Assembly: GCF_017313085.1 (NCBI RefSeq)
Contig: NZ_JAFLNF010000009.1
Coordinates: 124,001 to 188,000, forward strand
Direction of reading: 5' to 3'
Origin: Roseibium limicola
GTDB lineage: Bacteria > Pseudomonadota > Alphaproteobacteria > Rhizobiales > Stappiaceae
DNA: 64,000 bases
Both the position numbers and the translations under genes were made by a program. The notes beneath the pieces are model-generated. The model was given only the letters and a program-made list of their open reading frames with translations, was not told the origin of the DNA and did no database searches. Within the stretch, counting starts at the first letter, position 1, and the number at the start of each line of letters is the position of its first letter. Positions 44,290-53,798 of the stretch are shown here, one piece after another.

Positions 44290-45369
44290 ATGACGGCGTT
44301 TCAAAATCGCGTCTTTTCCGGCGTTCAGCCGACGGGCAATCTTCATCTTGGCAATTATCTGGGCGCAGTGTCCCGCTGGGTTCCGCTTCAGGACCAGATG
44401 GAAACCATCTTCTGTGTCGTTGACCTTCATGCGATCACCGCAGGCTTTCCTGAGTCCGGTGTGCTGCGGGACGCAACCCGTGAAGTGACAGCAGCCTATA
44501 TCGCAGCTGGCATCGATGCCAAAAAGTCGATCATCTTCAACCAGTCCCAGGTGCGTGAGCATGCGGAACTGGCATGGATCTTCAACTGTGTGGCGCGCAT
44601 GGGCTGGCTCAACCGCATGACCCAGTTCAAGGAAAAGGCCGGCAAGAACCGCGAAAACGCTTCCGCGGGTCTGTTTGCCTATCCGAACCTGATGGCTGCC
44701 GACATTCTGGCCTATCGTGCCACCCATGTGCCGGTCGGTGACGACCAGAAGCAGCATCTGGAGCTGACCCGCGACATCGCCGCCAAGTTCAACAACGACT
44801 TTGGCGCCAGCATCAAGGATCTGGGCCTGGGTGTTCCCAACCCGACGCCGTCGCCGGAAGTGCCGGAGCAGGTCTACTTCCCGCTGACCGAGCCGATGAT
44901 CGCCGGGCCCGCCACCCGCATCATGTCGCTGCGCGACGGCACCAAGAAGATGTCGAAGTCCGATCCGTCCGACCTGTCGCGCATCAACCTGCGCGACGAT
45001 GCGGAGGCGATTGCCAAGAAGATCAAGAAGGCCAAGACCGACGCGGACGCCCTGCCGTCCGAGACCGATGGTCTGAAGGAACGCCCGGAAGCCGACAATC
45101 TCGTCGGCATCTATGCGGCACTTTCCGGCAAGTCCAAACAGGACATTCTCGACGACTTTGGCGGTCAGCAGTTCTCGGCCTTCAAGCCGGCGCTGTCCGA
45201 CCTGGCCGTTGAAAAGCTGTCCCCGATGACCGGCGAAATGCGCCGTCTGATGGATGATCCGGTTGAAATCGACAAGGTCTTGAAGGATGGGGCCGAACGC
45301 GCCTCGGCCATCGCCGAACCGATCCTCAAGGACGTCCGCGCCATCGTCGGCTTCCTCGACGTACGCTGA
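44290..45369 (+). CDS. trpS: Tryptophanyl-tRNA synthetase
   Basis: Class I synthetase; 359 residues with the HIGH-like [14 protein letters not shown] and the KMSKS loop [34 protein letters not shown] complete the active site. A clear terminator follows, 27 bp after the stop. Confidence 0.97.
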   Translation: MTAFQNRVFSGVQPTGNLHLGNYLGAVSRWVPLQDQMETIFCVVDLHAITAGFPESGVLRDATREVTAAYIAAGIDAKKSIIFNQSQVREHAELAWIFNCVARMGWLNRMTQFKEKAGKNRENASAGLFAYPNLMAADILAYRATHVPVGDDQKQHLELTRDIAAKFNNDFGASIKDLGLGVPNPTPSPEVPEQVYFPLTEPMIAGPATRIMSLRDGTKKMSKSDPSDLSRINLRDDAEAIAKKIKKAKTDADALPSETDGLKERPEADNLVGIYAALSGKSKQDILDDFGGQQFSAFKPALSDLAVEKLSPMTGEMRRLMDDPVEIDKVLKDGAERASAIAEPILKDVRAIVGFLDVR

Positions 45370-45395
45370 TCCGACCTTCGCATGATCGTCATCAG

Positions 45396-45425
45396 AACGC
45401 CCGGGCTCACAGCTCGGGCGTTTTT
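45396..45425 (+). terminator. Rho-independent terminator of trpS
   Basis: Hairpin arms ACGCCCGGGCT / AGCTCGGGCGT with a CAC loop, followed by TTTTTCG. Confidence 0.88.
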
Positions 45426-45512
45426 CGTTGTGCCTGCTTTCTGGGGGAAGGGGATGATCTTTCCTGTGAAATCAGCTTAGACTGAGCCTCTGCAACAGCG
45501 GAGTGAGATGCC

Positions 45513-46466
45513 TTGACATCGCATGGATATGACAGCGGACGCCTGAACCTGCCTTTCGTCGGCATCTGCACCTTTGGCAAGTTTCCCTATCAACCCGACT
45601 GGAATGCGATTGACGCCGATGTGGCGGTGCTCGGCGCGCCGTTCGATTTCGGCACCCAGTGGCGCTCCGGCGCCCGCATGGGTCCACGCGCCATCCGCGA
45701 GGCGTCGACGCTGTTTTCCTTCGGGCACGGCGGTGCCTACGATTTTGAGGACGACATCACCTATCTGCCGGCGGATACCACCCGCATCATCGACATTGGC
45801 GATGCGGACATCATCCATACCGACACCATCGGCAGCCATGCGCGCATTGAGGAAGGGGTTCGCAAGATTCTCAAGGCCGGAGCGTTGCCTGTGGTGCTGG
45901 GCGGCGATCATTCGGTCAATATTCCCTGCATCAACGCCTTTGATGATCAGGAGCCGATCCATCTGGTGCAGATCGATGCGCATCTGGATTTCGTCGACGA
46001 GCGCCACGGCGTGCGCTACGGCCATGGCAATTCGATGCGCCGCGCGGCGGAAAAGCCCTATGTCACCGGCCTCAGCCAGATCGGCATCCGCAATGTCTCG
46101 TCAACGGCACGCGATGGCTATGAAGACGCCCGCCGCATGGGCTCGGACATTCAGTCCGTACGGCATTTTCGCAAGCTCGGCGTGGAGGGCATGCTGGAGC
46201 GGGTGCCGGCAGGCAAACGCTACTATCTGACCCTGGATATCGACGCCTTCGACCCGTCCATCGCGCCGGGCACGGGAACGCCCAGCCACGGCGGCTTCAT
46301 GTATTATGAGGTTCTGGAATTCATCGATGGATTGGCCCAGCGCGGCCAGATCGTCGGTCTCGATCTTGTCGAGGTTGCGCCCGACTATGACCCGACCGGC
46401 TCGACCAGCACCCTGGCAGCGCAGATCCTGATGAACACCATCGGTCGTATTCTGCATTACCGCTAG
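45513..46466 (+). CDS. speB: Agmatinase/ureohydrolase (SpeB family)
   Basis: TTG start at 45513; the nearest upstream ATG is out of frame and stops at once. 317 residues. Di-manganese ligands: GGDHSVN (His133), DAHLDF (Asp155, His157, Asp159) and LDIDAFDPSIAPGTGTPSHGG. The family converts agmatine to putrescine and urea, but related guanidino-acid hydrolases cannot be excluded from sequence alone. Single gene between trpS and a palindromic repeat. Confidence 0.88.
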   Translation: MTSHGYDSGRLNLPFVGICTFGKFPYQPDWNAIDADVAVLGAPFDFGTQWRSGARMGPRAIREASTLFSFGHGGAYDFEDDITYLPADTTRIIDIGDADIIHTDTIGSHARIEEGVRKILKAGALPVVLGGDHSVNIPCINAFDDQEPIHLVQIDAHLDFVDERHGVRYGHGNSMRRAAEKPYVTGLSQIGIRNVSSTARDGYEDARRMGSDIQSVRHFRKLGVEGMLERVPAGKRYYLTLDIDAFDPSIAPGTGTPSHGGFMYYEVLEFIDGLAQRGQIVGLDLVEVAPDYDPTGSTSTLAAQILMNTIGRILHYR

Positions 46467-46489
46467 GCCGTAGGCCTCAGCTCTCCAAC

Positions 46490-46578
46490 TGCTGTCCCGG
46501 CCTTGAGCCGGGACCTCTATGCACCCACTCGTGTTGAATGACGTGAAAAAAGGTCCCGGATCGGGGTCCGGGACAGCA
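46490..46578. repeat. Palindromic intergenic repeat (REP/RIME-like)
   Basis: Arms at 46490-46516 and 46551-46578 are inverted copies (outer 11 bp TGCTGTCCCGG / CCGGGACAGCA and inner 8 bp CGGGACCT / AGGTCCCG match exactly, with mismatches between them). Each arm is itself a small dyad. It sits between the convergent stops of speB and the DUF533 gene and may also stop transcription. Similar palindromes are scattered in Hyphomicrobiales genomes (recalled). Confidence 0.7.
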
Positions 46579-46599
46579 TGGTTTTGGGGTCCTCTGCGA

Positions 46600-47346
46600 T
46601 CAGTCTGCGGCTTCGGCTTCGCGCACGGCCAGTTCGATTTCCTCAACCAGACCGGTGTCGAGCTCAAGTCGGGCGGCCAGCATCTGCAGGTAGGCGCGTT
46701 CAGCGGCGTGGTCGGGTTCGATCGCCAGACGTGAGACGGCATAGATTTCGGCGGCGGTTTCCGGCGTTTTGGCCGAAGCGACCACCTTGTCGAGATCCAG
46801 CGGCGCGCGCAGCTCGTCCATCAGGAAGGCCTTGGCTTCAGTGTCGAGACCGGCTTCATCCATCTTGCCGAAGATCTTGTCCTGTTCCTCGGCGTCGATG
46901 TGACCGTCGACCTTGGCGGCTGAGATCATCGCCACCAGCAGCGCAACAGCAACCTGGTTTTCGCCGCCGGGCTGGGAGGCGGGGTCAAAGGCGTTGCCCT
47001 TGGGGGGCGCAGCCGGAATGGCGTCCGTCTGCGGGCGGGGCTCGCCCTGCTTGTTGGCGCTGTAATTCTGATAGGCCTTGTAGGCGAGGCTGGCAGCCAG
47101 GGCGAGGCCACCGTATTGGACCGCTTTCGAGCCAATCTTGCGACCGCTCTTGCTGCCGAGCATCATCCCGGCCAGACCGCCCAACGCAAGGCCCTGCCCC
47201 TGGGAGCCAAGAAATTGCTTGCCCAGGGAAAGGAGGTCATTCGGCGAGCTGTTGCCGCTGGCGGAACCGCCGCGTGCTTGCCCTGCAGACGTGCCCCCTT
47301 GGGAAGCGCCCAGAAACTGGTCCAGAAGAGATTTTGCGTCGAACAT
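46600..47346 (-). CDS. DUF533/TerB-like protein
   Basis: The 248-residue protein starts MFDAKSLLDQFLG, followed by a Gly/Ser-rich stretch, then LALGGLAGMMLGSKSGRK and YGGLALAASLAYKAYQNY, two glycine-rich hydrophobic segments (about 54-90), typical of YebE/DUF533. The C-terminal half is a TerB-like all-alpha domain (AMISAAKVDGHIDAEEQDKIF). It is probably attached to or inserted in the inner membrane. Function unknown. Upstream of it lies a 215-bp gap with a hairpin. Confidence 0.85.
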   Translation of the reverse strand: MFDAKSLLDQFLGASQGGTSAGQARGGSASGNSSPNDLLSLGKQFLGSQGQGLALGGLAGMMLGSKSGRKIGSKAVQYGGLALAASLAYKAYQNYSANKQGEPRPQTDAIPAAPPKGNAFDPASQPGGENQVAVALLVAMISAAKVDGHIDAEEQDKIFGKMDEAGLDTEAKAFLMDELRAPLDLDKVVASAKTPETAAEIYAVSRLAIEPDHAAERAYLQMLAARLELDTGLVEEIELAVREAEAAD

Positions 47347-47499
47347 GAAAGCTCCCTTGATCGTCAGGCCGTGATGGCGTGTCCATGCCGGGAGAAATGG
47401 GGCCGCGCGCGACGTCCCGCAAGGGTTTCCGACACTTGGTTACAATTGCAAGCGCTGCGCATGCAGGCGTTCAGCTTGCCTGCGACCATGCCGGAGCTT

Positions 47500-47527
47500 G
47501 AGCCCTTTCCGCAAGGGAAAAGGGCTC
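47500..47527 (-). terminator. Hairpin downstream of gshB
   Basis: Arms GAGCCCTTTCC and GGGAAAAGGGCTC around GCAA form a stem with one bulge. It lies 35 bp past the gshB stop on the minus strand but has no U-run, so it may be a weak terminator or mRNA 3' stabiliser. Confidence 0.4.
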
Positions 47528-47561
47528 ATCCGGTCTGTGATCTGAGGGGAGACGTGGAGCT

Positions 47562-48506
47562 TCAGCCTTTGACCTTGGCTTCCAGAACATCCCAGACGTG
47601 GGCGGCTACATCCGGCCCGCCGAGTTTTGCCACGGCGCGAATGCCGGTCGGAGCGGTGACGTTGATTTCCGTCAGCTTGCCGTCGATGACGTCGATGCCG
47701 ACGAGGATCAGGCCTTTTTCCTTCAGGGACGGGCCGAGGCGGGCACAGATCTCGCGTTCTTTTTCCGTCAGCTCGCTTTCGCGCGCCGCACCGCCACGCA
47801 CCATGTTGGAGCGCAGGTCGCCTTCCGCCGGGACCCGGTTCACCGCGCCGGCAAACTCGCCGTCGACCAGCAGGATCCGTTTGTCCCCATGCTTTACATT
47901 CGGCAGGAACTGCTGGATCACCCAGGGTTCGCGGAAGGTGGCGGCAAAGAAGTCGTAGAGCGAGCCGTAGTTCAGATCGTCCTGGGTGATGCGGAAGACC
48001 GCCGCGCCACCATGACCGAACAGCGGCTTCATGACGATGTCGCCATATTGCTTGCGGAACAGGTCGATCTCGTCCCGGTCGCGGGTCACCAGCGTCGGCG
48101 GCATCAGATCGGAAAACTCGGTGACGAACAGCTTTTCCGGGGCGTTGCGCACTTCGCGCGGATCATTCACCACCAGCGTGTTCGGGTGAACCTTCTCCAG
48201 CATGTGGGTGGCGGCGATATAGGCCAGATCGAACGGCGGATCCTGGCGCATCAGCACCACATCGATGTCGGCCATGTTGATGCGCTGCTTTTCGCCCAGG
48301 GTGAAGTGATTGCCTTTTTCGTCGCGCACCTCCACCGGTTCCAGCCCGCCGAACACCTCTTCGCCCCACATCGCCAGCCGGTCCGGCGTGTAGTGAAAAA
48401 GCTCGTGACCGCGGGCCTGAGCTTCCAGCATCATCGCAAACGCGCTGTCACCGGCAATGTTTATGGAGGAAATGTGGTCCATCTGGACCGCCACCTTGAG
48501 GGGCAT
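47562..48506 (-). CDS. gshB: Glutathione synthetase
   Basis: Ligates gamma-glutamylcysteine and glycine. 314 residues: [51 protein letters not shown] (ATP-grasp), and [20 protein letters not shown]. All ATP-grasp motifs are intact. Located after yraN and rsmI on the same strand, a conserved alphaproteobacterial cluster (rsmI-yraN-gshB). Confidence 0.96.
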   Translation of the reverse strand: MPLKVAVQMDHISSINIAGDSAFAMMLEAQARGHELFHYTPDRLAMWGEEVFGGLEPVEVRDEKGNHFTLGEKQRINMADIDVVLMRQDPPFDLAYIAATHMLEKVHPNTLVVNDPREVRNAPEKLFVTEFSDLMPPTLVTRDRDEIDLFRKQYGDIVMKPLFGHGGAAVFRITQDDLNYGSLYDFFAATFREPWVIQQFLPNVKHGDKRILLVDGEFAGAVNRVPAEGDLRSNMVRGGAARESELTEKEREICARLGPSLKEKGLILVGIDVIDGKLTEINVTAPTGIRAVAKLGGPDVAAHVWDVLEAKVKG

Positions 48507-48633
48507 GGAGTGTCTCCCGGCAGGGGCGCATCAGTCTCGACACGCCAGGGGCTTTAAAGGAATGGTTGGTCCAGATATGCGTTTGGCAACCGGGTTTGTC
48601 CAGTGGCGCTTGGGGCTTTGATGGTGGGATGGC

Positions 48634-49044
48634 CTAGTCCCGCGCCTGAAACGCATTGACAATGTGCTCCGGCCAGCGCCAGGGGCGGACGATCATCACG
48701 TCGAAGCGCAGGGTGTAGAACACCGCCTTGGGATGTCCGGCGATGAAGATCCGGGCGGCTTTGACGATGCGGCGCTGGGCGGCGGGCGTCACCGCCTCAA
48801 GCGCGCTTTCTCGGGTGCGCCGGGCCTTTACCTCAATGAAGGCGACGGTCTTGCCACGCTTGGCAATCAGGTCGATCTCGCCGGACCCGGTCTTGAAGCG
48901 CCGTTTGAGAATGCGCCAGCCGGTCAGCCGCAGAGCAAGCGCTGCGCGGTTTTCTGCCGACAGGCCAAGCTTGTAAGCTTTGCGGCGATGATCAGACCCT
49001 GACCCTGACCCTGACCCTGACCCTGACCCTGATCCCGCCGCCAT
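48634..49044 (-). CDS. yraN: YraN (UPF0102) nuclease-like protein with a Gly-Ser repeat N-terminus
   Basis: The 136 residues carry the PD-(D/E)XK nuclease-like core: GSGEIDLIAKRGKTVAFIEVKARR. ENRAALALRLTGWRILKRRFK is also typical. Function unproven. After MAAG the N-terminus consists of seven Ser-Gly/Gly-Ser units encoded by a hexanucleotide tandem repeat; other YraN proteins lack this. The ATG is 4 bp after the rsmI stop, so the two are cotranscribed. Confidence 0.88.
   Translation of the reverse strand: MAAGSGSGSGSGSGSGSDHRRKAYKLGLSAENRAALALRLTGWRILKRRFKTGSGEIDLIAKRGKTVAFIEVKARRTRESALEAVTPAAQRRIVKAARIFIAGHPKAVFYTLRFDVMIVRPWRWPEHIVNAFQARD
48995..49030 (-). repeat. Hexanucleotide tandem repeat within yraN
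   Basis: Six perfect GACCCT units (plus strand) followed by a degenerate GATCCC. Coding strand unit AGGGTC reads out as Gly-Ser. The unit length is a multiple of three, so slippage would change protein length without shifting the frame. Confidence 0.95.
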
Positions 49045-49048
49045 GGGG

Positions 49049-49957
49049 TCAGTCCTCGTCGCCGGATTTCAGCATCAGCGCCCGCTTGTAGATCTCGTTG
49101 CGGTCGCCACCGGTCTGCTTCGCCACGGATTTGGCGGCAGCGCTCACCGGCATGTCGACCAGGGCTTCCCGCAGCAGGCTGTCGATATCGTCCTGACTGG
49201 CGGCAGGCTTTTCGCCCGGAGGACCGACCAGAATGACGATCTCGCCTTTCGGTGCATCGCCGGAAAACAGCTCGGCCAGGTCGCCTAATGTACCGCGCTC
49301 AAAGGTTTCGAAGCGTTTTGTCAGTTCGCGGGCGACGGCCGCCTCCCGGTCCGCCCCCAGTTCTTCGACCATGACAGCCAGCGTTGCGCCCAGACGGCGC
49401 GGGCTCTCGTAGAACACCAGCGTGCCTTGCGTTTCGACAAGGCTTTTCAGGCGTGTGCGTTTCTGACCGTCCTTCTGCGCCAGAAAGCCGGCGAATACGA
49501 TGGTGTCGCTGGGCAGGCCCGCCCCGACCAGACCGGCCAGCAGGGCAGACGCGCCGGGGATCGGGATGACCTTGTGACCTTCCGCCACCACATCCCGCAC
49601 CAGTCGGTATCCGGGATCGGAAATCAGCGGCGTGCCTGCATCGCTGACAAGTGCGATGGAACCACCGTCTTCCAGCACGGACAGCAGTTTGGGGCGCTGC
49701 TTGTCGGCGTTGTGTTCGTGATACGGTAGAAGCTTTGCCTTCAACCCGTAGCGCTGGGTCAGAATGCCGGTCACCCGCGTGTCTTCGCAGGCGATCACAT
49801 CGGCGCAAGCCAGGGTTTCCAGTGCCCGCACCGTGATGTCGCGCAGGTTTCCGATGGGTGTGGAGACGATGTAAAGCGCCGGGTCGAGCGGCGGTGCCTG
49901 GATCGCGTGTTCGCCGATAAAGTAGCGACGTGCGGAGGAAACGGGGTCTGCGGTCAT
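49049..49957 (-). CDS. rsmI: 16S rRNA (cytidine-2'-O)-methyltransferase
   Basis: Methylates C1402 of 16S rRNA with SAM. The ATG at 49957 (MTADPVSSARRYF) gives 302 residues; a start at 50074 adds 39 residues without family similarity. Motifs: LYIVSTPIGNLRDITVRAL, CEDTRVTGIL, VSDAGTPLISDPG, IPIPGASALLAGLVGAGLPS and FYESPRRL. The C-terminal RsmI-HTH extension is present. First gene of rsmI-yraN-gshB. Confidence 0.95.
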   Translation of the reverse strand: MTADPVSSARRYFIGEHAIQAPPLDPALYIVSTPIGNLRDITVRALETLACADVIACEDTRVTGILTQRYGLKAKLLPYHEHNADKQRPKLLSVLEDGGSIALVSDAGTPLISDPGYRLVRDVVAEGHKVIPIPGASALLAGLVGAGLPSDTIVFAGFLAQKDGQKRTRLKSLVETQGTLVFYESPRRLGATLAVMVEELGADREAAVARELTKRFETFERGTLGDLAELFSGDAPKGEIVILVGPPGEKPAASQDDIDSLLREALVDMPVSAAAKSVAKQTGGDRNEIYKRALMLKSGDED

Positions 49958-50233
49958 CTCTGGTCCCGGTGCCTGGGCACCTTTTTGGCGGGTCACTTTT
50001 GCTTCAGTCTCCCGCGCTACTGTGCTGGAGGGCTCCTGTCCAGCTCCAATCGTGGCGGCTCGGACCGGCGGCAAAATCCACGGGTTGAAACCGTCTGATA
50101 GGCGTTGCAGGCGGAAACAGCGGAAATTTCGTAAAAAATCCCTGTACCTGCTGCCTCCAAAGGCACGCTCAAACTGGACAGAGCGTCCGTGAATTCGTTA
50201 AGTATTTCAAATGGTGATCGAGGAGGCAACGTC

Positions 50234-51454
50234 GTGATCAAGTTTAACGGACTGCGCGCGGCGCAGAAGCTGACGTCGGCCTGGCGTGCGGCGACTGTCG
50301 GAGTGAGTGCGCTGGCCCTGGCCAGCTGCGTCGGCTCGACGCTCGGATCCTTTCCGGATAACCAGATACAGGCCCCGACGCAGACGACGGTGAGCGGCGA
50401 AACGCTGGGCACCGGCTCGGTGCGGGTCGGGCTGCTTCTGCCGATGAGCGGCGCAGGGAGCGCCAATTCCATTGCCCAGGTTTTCCGCAACTCCGCAGAG
50501 CTGGCCCTGAACAATTTCCCCAATGCGGATGTACAACTGCTGGTCAAGGACACCGGCGGCACATCAGAGGGCGGACGGGCAGCGGCCCAGGCTGCGATCA
50601 ACGAAGGCGCGGAGCTGATCCTCGGGCCGGTGTTTGCGCCCGCAGTTGCCGGTGCCGCAGCGACCGCACGCGCCTCCGGCGTTCCGGTTGTCGCCTTTTC
50701 CACCGACACCTCTGTGGCTGCACGCGGCGTCTATCTTCTCAGCTTCCTGCCGCAAAGCGATGTGCAACGGGTGATTGCCCATGCGTCGTCCAAGGGCAAG
50801 CGCTCCTATGCGGCGCTGTTGCCGGATGATTCCTACGGTGCTGTGGTCGAGGCGGCGTTTCGCCAGGAAGTCGGGCGGACCGGCGGCCGCATCGTGTCCA
50901 TTCAGCGCTACTCGCTCAGCGGCAACAACACGGCGGATCTGACCGCCAAGACCCAGGCTCTTGTCAGCTCGCTGCCGCAGGTGGATGCGCTGTTCGTGCC
51001 GGCGGGAGGTGGTGTGCCGCCGCTGGTGATGCAGACGCTGATGCAGCAGCGCGCCCAGCTGGGCAATGTCACCATGCTCGGCAGCGGCCAATGGGACACC
51101 CAGCAAACCAAGTCCAGCCCGGTGCTGGCGGGTGCCTGGTATCCCGGCCCTGCCGATACGGGCTATCAGGCTTTTGCCGGTCGCTACTCCCAGGCTTACG
51201 GCACTCAGCCACCGCGCAATGCAACGCTGGCCTATGACGGTGTGACCCTGGCCGCCGGTCTGGTGCGCTCTGCCGGGCCTCAGCGCTTCGCCACAAGCGT
51301 GCTGACCAATCGGGATGGCTTCATCGGCATCGACGGTCTGTTCCGTTTCCTGAGCTCCGGCGAGAACGAACGTGGTCTGGCGATCTATCAGCTCACCGGT
51401 TCGGGTGCGCAGGTGGTGTCCCCGGCTCCGCGCGATTTCCGCTCTGGAACCTGA
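50234..51454 (+). CDS. LpoA/YraM-like lipoprotein, penicillin-binding protein activator
   Basis: GTG start at 50234 with GAGGAGG 8-9 nt upstream; 406 residues. Signal peptide with lipobox LASC (Cys32) predicts an outer-membrane lipoprotein. The rest is a periplasmic-binding-like fold (VRVGLLLPMSGAGSANS, ELILGPVFAPAVAGAA, VVAFSTDTSVAARG, LPDDSYGAVVEAAF), matching the C-terminal domain of LpoA. In gammaproteobacteria LpoA activates PBP1A. It lacks the N-terminal TPR-like domain of E. coli LpoA. Divergent from rsmI. Confidence 0.8.
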   Translation: MIKFNGLRAAQKLTSAWRAATVGVSALALASCVGSTLGSFPDNQIQAPTQTTVSGETLGTGSVRVGLLLPMSGAGSANSIAQVFRNSAELALNNFPNADVQLLVKDTGGTSEGGRAAAQAAINEGAELILGPVFAPAVAGAAATARASGVPVVAFSTDTSVAARGVYLLSFLPQSDVQRVIAHASSKGKRSYAALLPDDSYGAVVEAAFRQEVGRTGGRIVSIQRYSLSGNNTADLTAKTQALVSSLPQVDALFVPAGGGVPPLVMQTLMQQRAQLGNVTMLGSGQWDTQQTKSSPVLAGAWYPGPADTGYQAFAGRYSQAYGTQPPRNATLAYDGVTLAAGLVRSAGPQRFATSVLTNRDGFIGIDGLFRFLSSGENERGLAIYQLTGSGAQVVSPAPRDFRSGT

Positions 51455-51515
51455 GCATCAGCTAGCTCAAAGCCAATTGGGTGGCTGATACGCTGTCCGC
51501 ACTCTGGAGACCTCC

Positions 51516-52739
51516 ATGCTTCGCAATGCGCGTGTGGTTCTGATCATTTCCGGCGGAATTGCCGCCTACAAGTCGCTTGATCTGATCCGGCGCTTGCGGG
51601 AGCGCGGGGCCGTGGTCACGGCAATCATGACGAGCGGTGCGCAGCAGTTCATCACGCCGCTGGCCGTTGGGGCTCTGACCGGACAGCCGGTCTACACCGA
51701 GCTGTTTGACCGGGAGGCCGAGCAGGACGTTGGTCACATCCGTCTGGCGCGCGACCACGACATGATCATCGTGGCGCCTGCAACAGCCAACCTGATGGCC
51801 AAGATGGCCCACGGCATGGCCGATGATCTGGCCAGCACCGTGCTGTTGGCCACCGACAAGCCGGTGCTGTTGGCCCCGGCAATGAACCCGAAGATGTGGA
51901 AAAACCCGGCAACCGCCCGCAATGTTGCAACACTCAAGGCTGACGGTCTCAATTTCATTGGCCCAAACGCCGGCGAGATGGCGGAAAGCGGCGAGGCAGG
52001 CGTTGGTCGGATGGCCGAACCGCTTGAGATTGCGCAAGCCGCCGGCAGTCTGTTGCGCCGGACACGCGGCGCGCAAGGCCCCCTTGCCGGCCGCAAGGTC
52101 GTAATCACCGCCGGGCCGACCCATGAGCCGATTGATCCGGTGCGCTACATCGCCAACCGCTCGTCCGGCAAGCAGGGCTATGCGCTGGCGGCGGCCGCTG
52201 TTGCTGCCGGGGCGCAGGTGACGCTGATCAGCGGCCCTGTTTCCATTGCCGATCCGGATTGGGTCGATGTGGTCAAGGTGGAAAGCGCCCGCGAGATGCT
52301 GGCTGCCGTCGAAGCAGCTCTGCCTGCCGATGTGGCCATCATGGCGGCGGCCGTGGCCGACTGGCGCATGGCCGAGGAAGGCCGGCAGAAGATCAAGAAG
52401 GAAGCTTCCGGTGCGCTGCCGGTGCTGAAATTCGCTGAAAATCCCGACATTCTGGCAACAATCGGCCATCACGACAGCCTGCGTCCGCAGCTGCTGGTCG
52501 GGTTTGCCGCCGAAACCCAGAATCTCGTGACAAATGCCCAGGGCAAACTGCAGCGCAAGAACGCCGACTGGATCGTTGCCAATGACGTCAGCCCGCAAAC
52601 CGGCATCATGGGGGGCGACAGCAACACCATTCGCCTGGTCAGCGCAGATGGGGTTGAGGATTGGCCGCAGCTGTCGAAGGTCGATGTGGCCGAGCGGTTG
52701 ATTTCCCGGATTGCTGCAACGCTGAACTCTGAAGACTGA
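51516..52739 (+). CDS. coaBC: Bifunctional phosphopantothenoylcysteine decarboxylase/synthetase
   Basis: Coenzyme A synthesis. 407 residues: the N-terminal flavin-dependent CoaC with VVLIISGGIAAYKSLDLIR, PAMNPKMWKNPATARNV and the FIGPNAGEMAESGEAGVGRM loop; the C-terminal CoaB with VVITAGPTHEPIDPVRYIANRSSGKQG-type start, AAVADWRM and VGFAAETQN. The gene next to it on the plus strand is dut, the usual partner, but a minus-strand dioxygenase gene lies between. Confidence 0.97.
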   Translation: MLRNARVVLIISGGIAAYKSLDLIRRLRERGAVVTAIMTSGAQQFITPLAVGALTGQPVYTELFDREAEQDVGHIRLARDHDMIIVAPATANLMAKMAHGMADDLASTVLLATDKPVLLAPAMNPKMWKNPATARNVATLKADGLNFIGPNAGEMAESGEAGVGRMAEPLEIAQAAGSLLRRTRGAQGPLAGRKVVITAGPTHEPIDPVRYIANRSSGKQGYALAAAAVAAGAQVTLISGPVSIADPDWVDVVKVESAREMLAAVEAALPADVAIMAAAVADWRMAEEGRQKIKKEASGALPVLKFAENPDILATIGHHDSLRPQLLVGFAAETQNLVTNAQGKLQRKNADWIVANDVSPQTGIMGGDSNTIRLVSADGVEDWPQLSKVDVAERLISRIAATLNSED

Positions 52740-52747
52740 GTTGCGCC

Positions 52748-53563
52748 TTACGCGGCTTCCCGCTCAAACTGCCAATAGGACATGCTGAGCGTGCCGTGGG
52801 AATAGCTGCGGTGCAGCAGCTCGGGCGTGGGCGCCTGTTCTGTCGCATCCGCTGCAGCCCCCATGGCGAAGAACAACGGCAACAGGTGTTCTTCCGTCGG
52901 ATGCGCCTGACGGAAGTCCGACCGTGACGTCATGTCGGCAAAACCCGTCACCCGACCATCCGCCAGCTTGCCGTCCAGATAGGCATCAAACCCCGTTGCC
53001 CAATCGGGGGCGGGCACGCCTTCCGGCATGATCTGCCGCAGGTTGTGCACCGTGCCGCCTGAGCCAATCAGGAGAATGCCTTGCTCCTTGAGAGGCGACA
53101 GCGCCTGCCCGATAGCAAAAACATCCTCCGGGGTGCTGTTCAGCGGAAGAGAAACCTGCAAGACGGGAATTTTCAGTTTCGGAAAAACCAGCGACAACGG
53201 CACCCAGGCACCGTGATCCAGTCCCCAGCTGTCGTCGGAAGATGCCGTCAGACCGGCTGTTGCCAGATGCGCCAGGACGGTGCCATGCAGCATGTCATCG
53301 GCCTGCGCCGGATAGTCGATCTGAAACAGTTCTCGCGGAAACCCCCGCCCGAAGTCATGGATGGTCTTCAGCGGCCCGGCAGACGTCACCCGCAGGCCAT
53401 CGGTTTCCCAATGCGGCGACATGATCACGATGGCTTTGGCCTCTGGCAGATCCGCCGCCAGTCCTTTCAGAAACCGGTGCGCCGGAATATCGCTCAGCGC
53501 CAGCATCGGCGAGCCATGCGCCAGAAACAGGGTCGGCAGGGCAGGCTGTAAGGCAGCGGTCAT
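52748..53563 (-). CDS. DODA-type extradiol ring-opening dioxygenase
   Basis: The 271-residue protein contains LFLAHGSPMLAL, IVIMSPHWETDGL, DSWGLDHGAWVPL, LIGSGGTVHNL and the C-terminal HRSYSHGTLSMSYW, the class III LigB-like fold with three zinc/iron-binding His residues, as in YgiD/4,5-DOPA dioxygenase. Substrate unknown. Its position between coaBC and dut on the opposite strand interrupts an otherwise conserved pair. Confidence 0.9.
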   Translation of the reverse strand: MTAALQPALPTLFLAHGSPMLALSDIPAHRFLKGLAADLPEAKAIVIMSPHWETDGLRVTSAGPLKTIHDFGRGFPRELFQIDYPAQADDMLHGTVLAHLATAGLTASSDDSWGLDHGAWVPLSLVFPKLKIPVLQVSLPLNSTPEDVFAIGQALSPLKEQGILLIGSGGTVHNLRQIMPEGVPAPDWATGFDAYLDGKLADGRVTGFADMTSRSDFRQAHPTEEHLLPLFFAMGAAADATEQAPTPELLHRSYSHGTLSMSYWQFEREAA

Positions 53564-53740
53564 GAATTATGGTCCTTGAAGGTCAAAGGCGGTGTTGCCG
53601 CCAGATTGCTGCCAAAGCCGCCCAGACAGAAGCCCAGAAATCCGCGAATGCCCGTTTCCAAAAACTGAACAATACCGGCCGAAAGAGCCGATTGGTCACG
53701 CAATGATCGGGGAAGGCCTGGCCGTAACGGGAGCATACTC

Positions 53741-53767
53741 TTGACAAATCTGGCTCGAAAATATCTG
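53741..53767 (+). promoter_or_regulatory. Candidate dut promoter
   Basis: TTGACA at 53741-53746 is a perfect -35. The -10 candidate TATCTG (53762-53767) is 15 bp away, shorter than ideal. It ends 31 bp before the dut ATG. Confidence 0.4.
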
Positions 53768-53798
53768 AAAGACACAAGCGAAGACAAAAGGATTTCCG

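Noticed and set aside
48995..49030. Short tandem repeat as CRISPR or telomere-like array
   Set aside because: The unit is six bases without spacers and is in frame inside yraN.
50189..50233. Upstream GTG start for the LpoA-like lipoprotein
   Set aside because: It would put 15 polar residues ahead of the signal peptide; GTG at 50234 has a good GAGGAGG.
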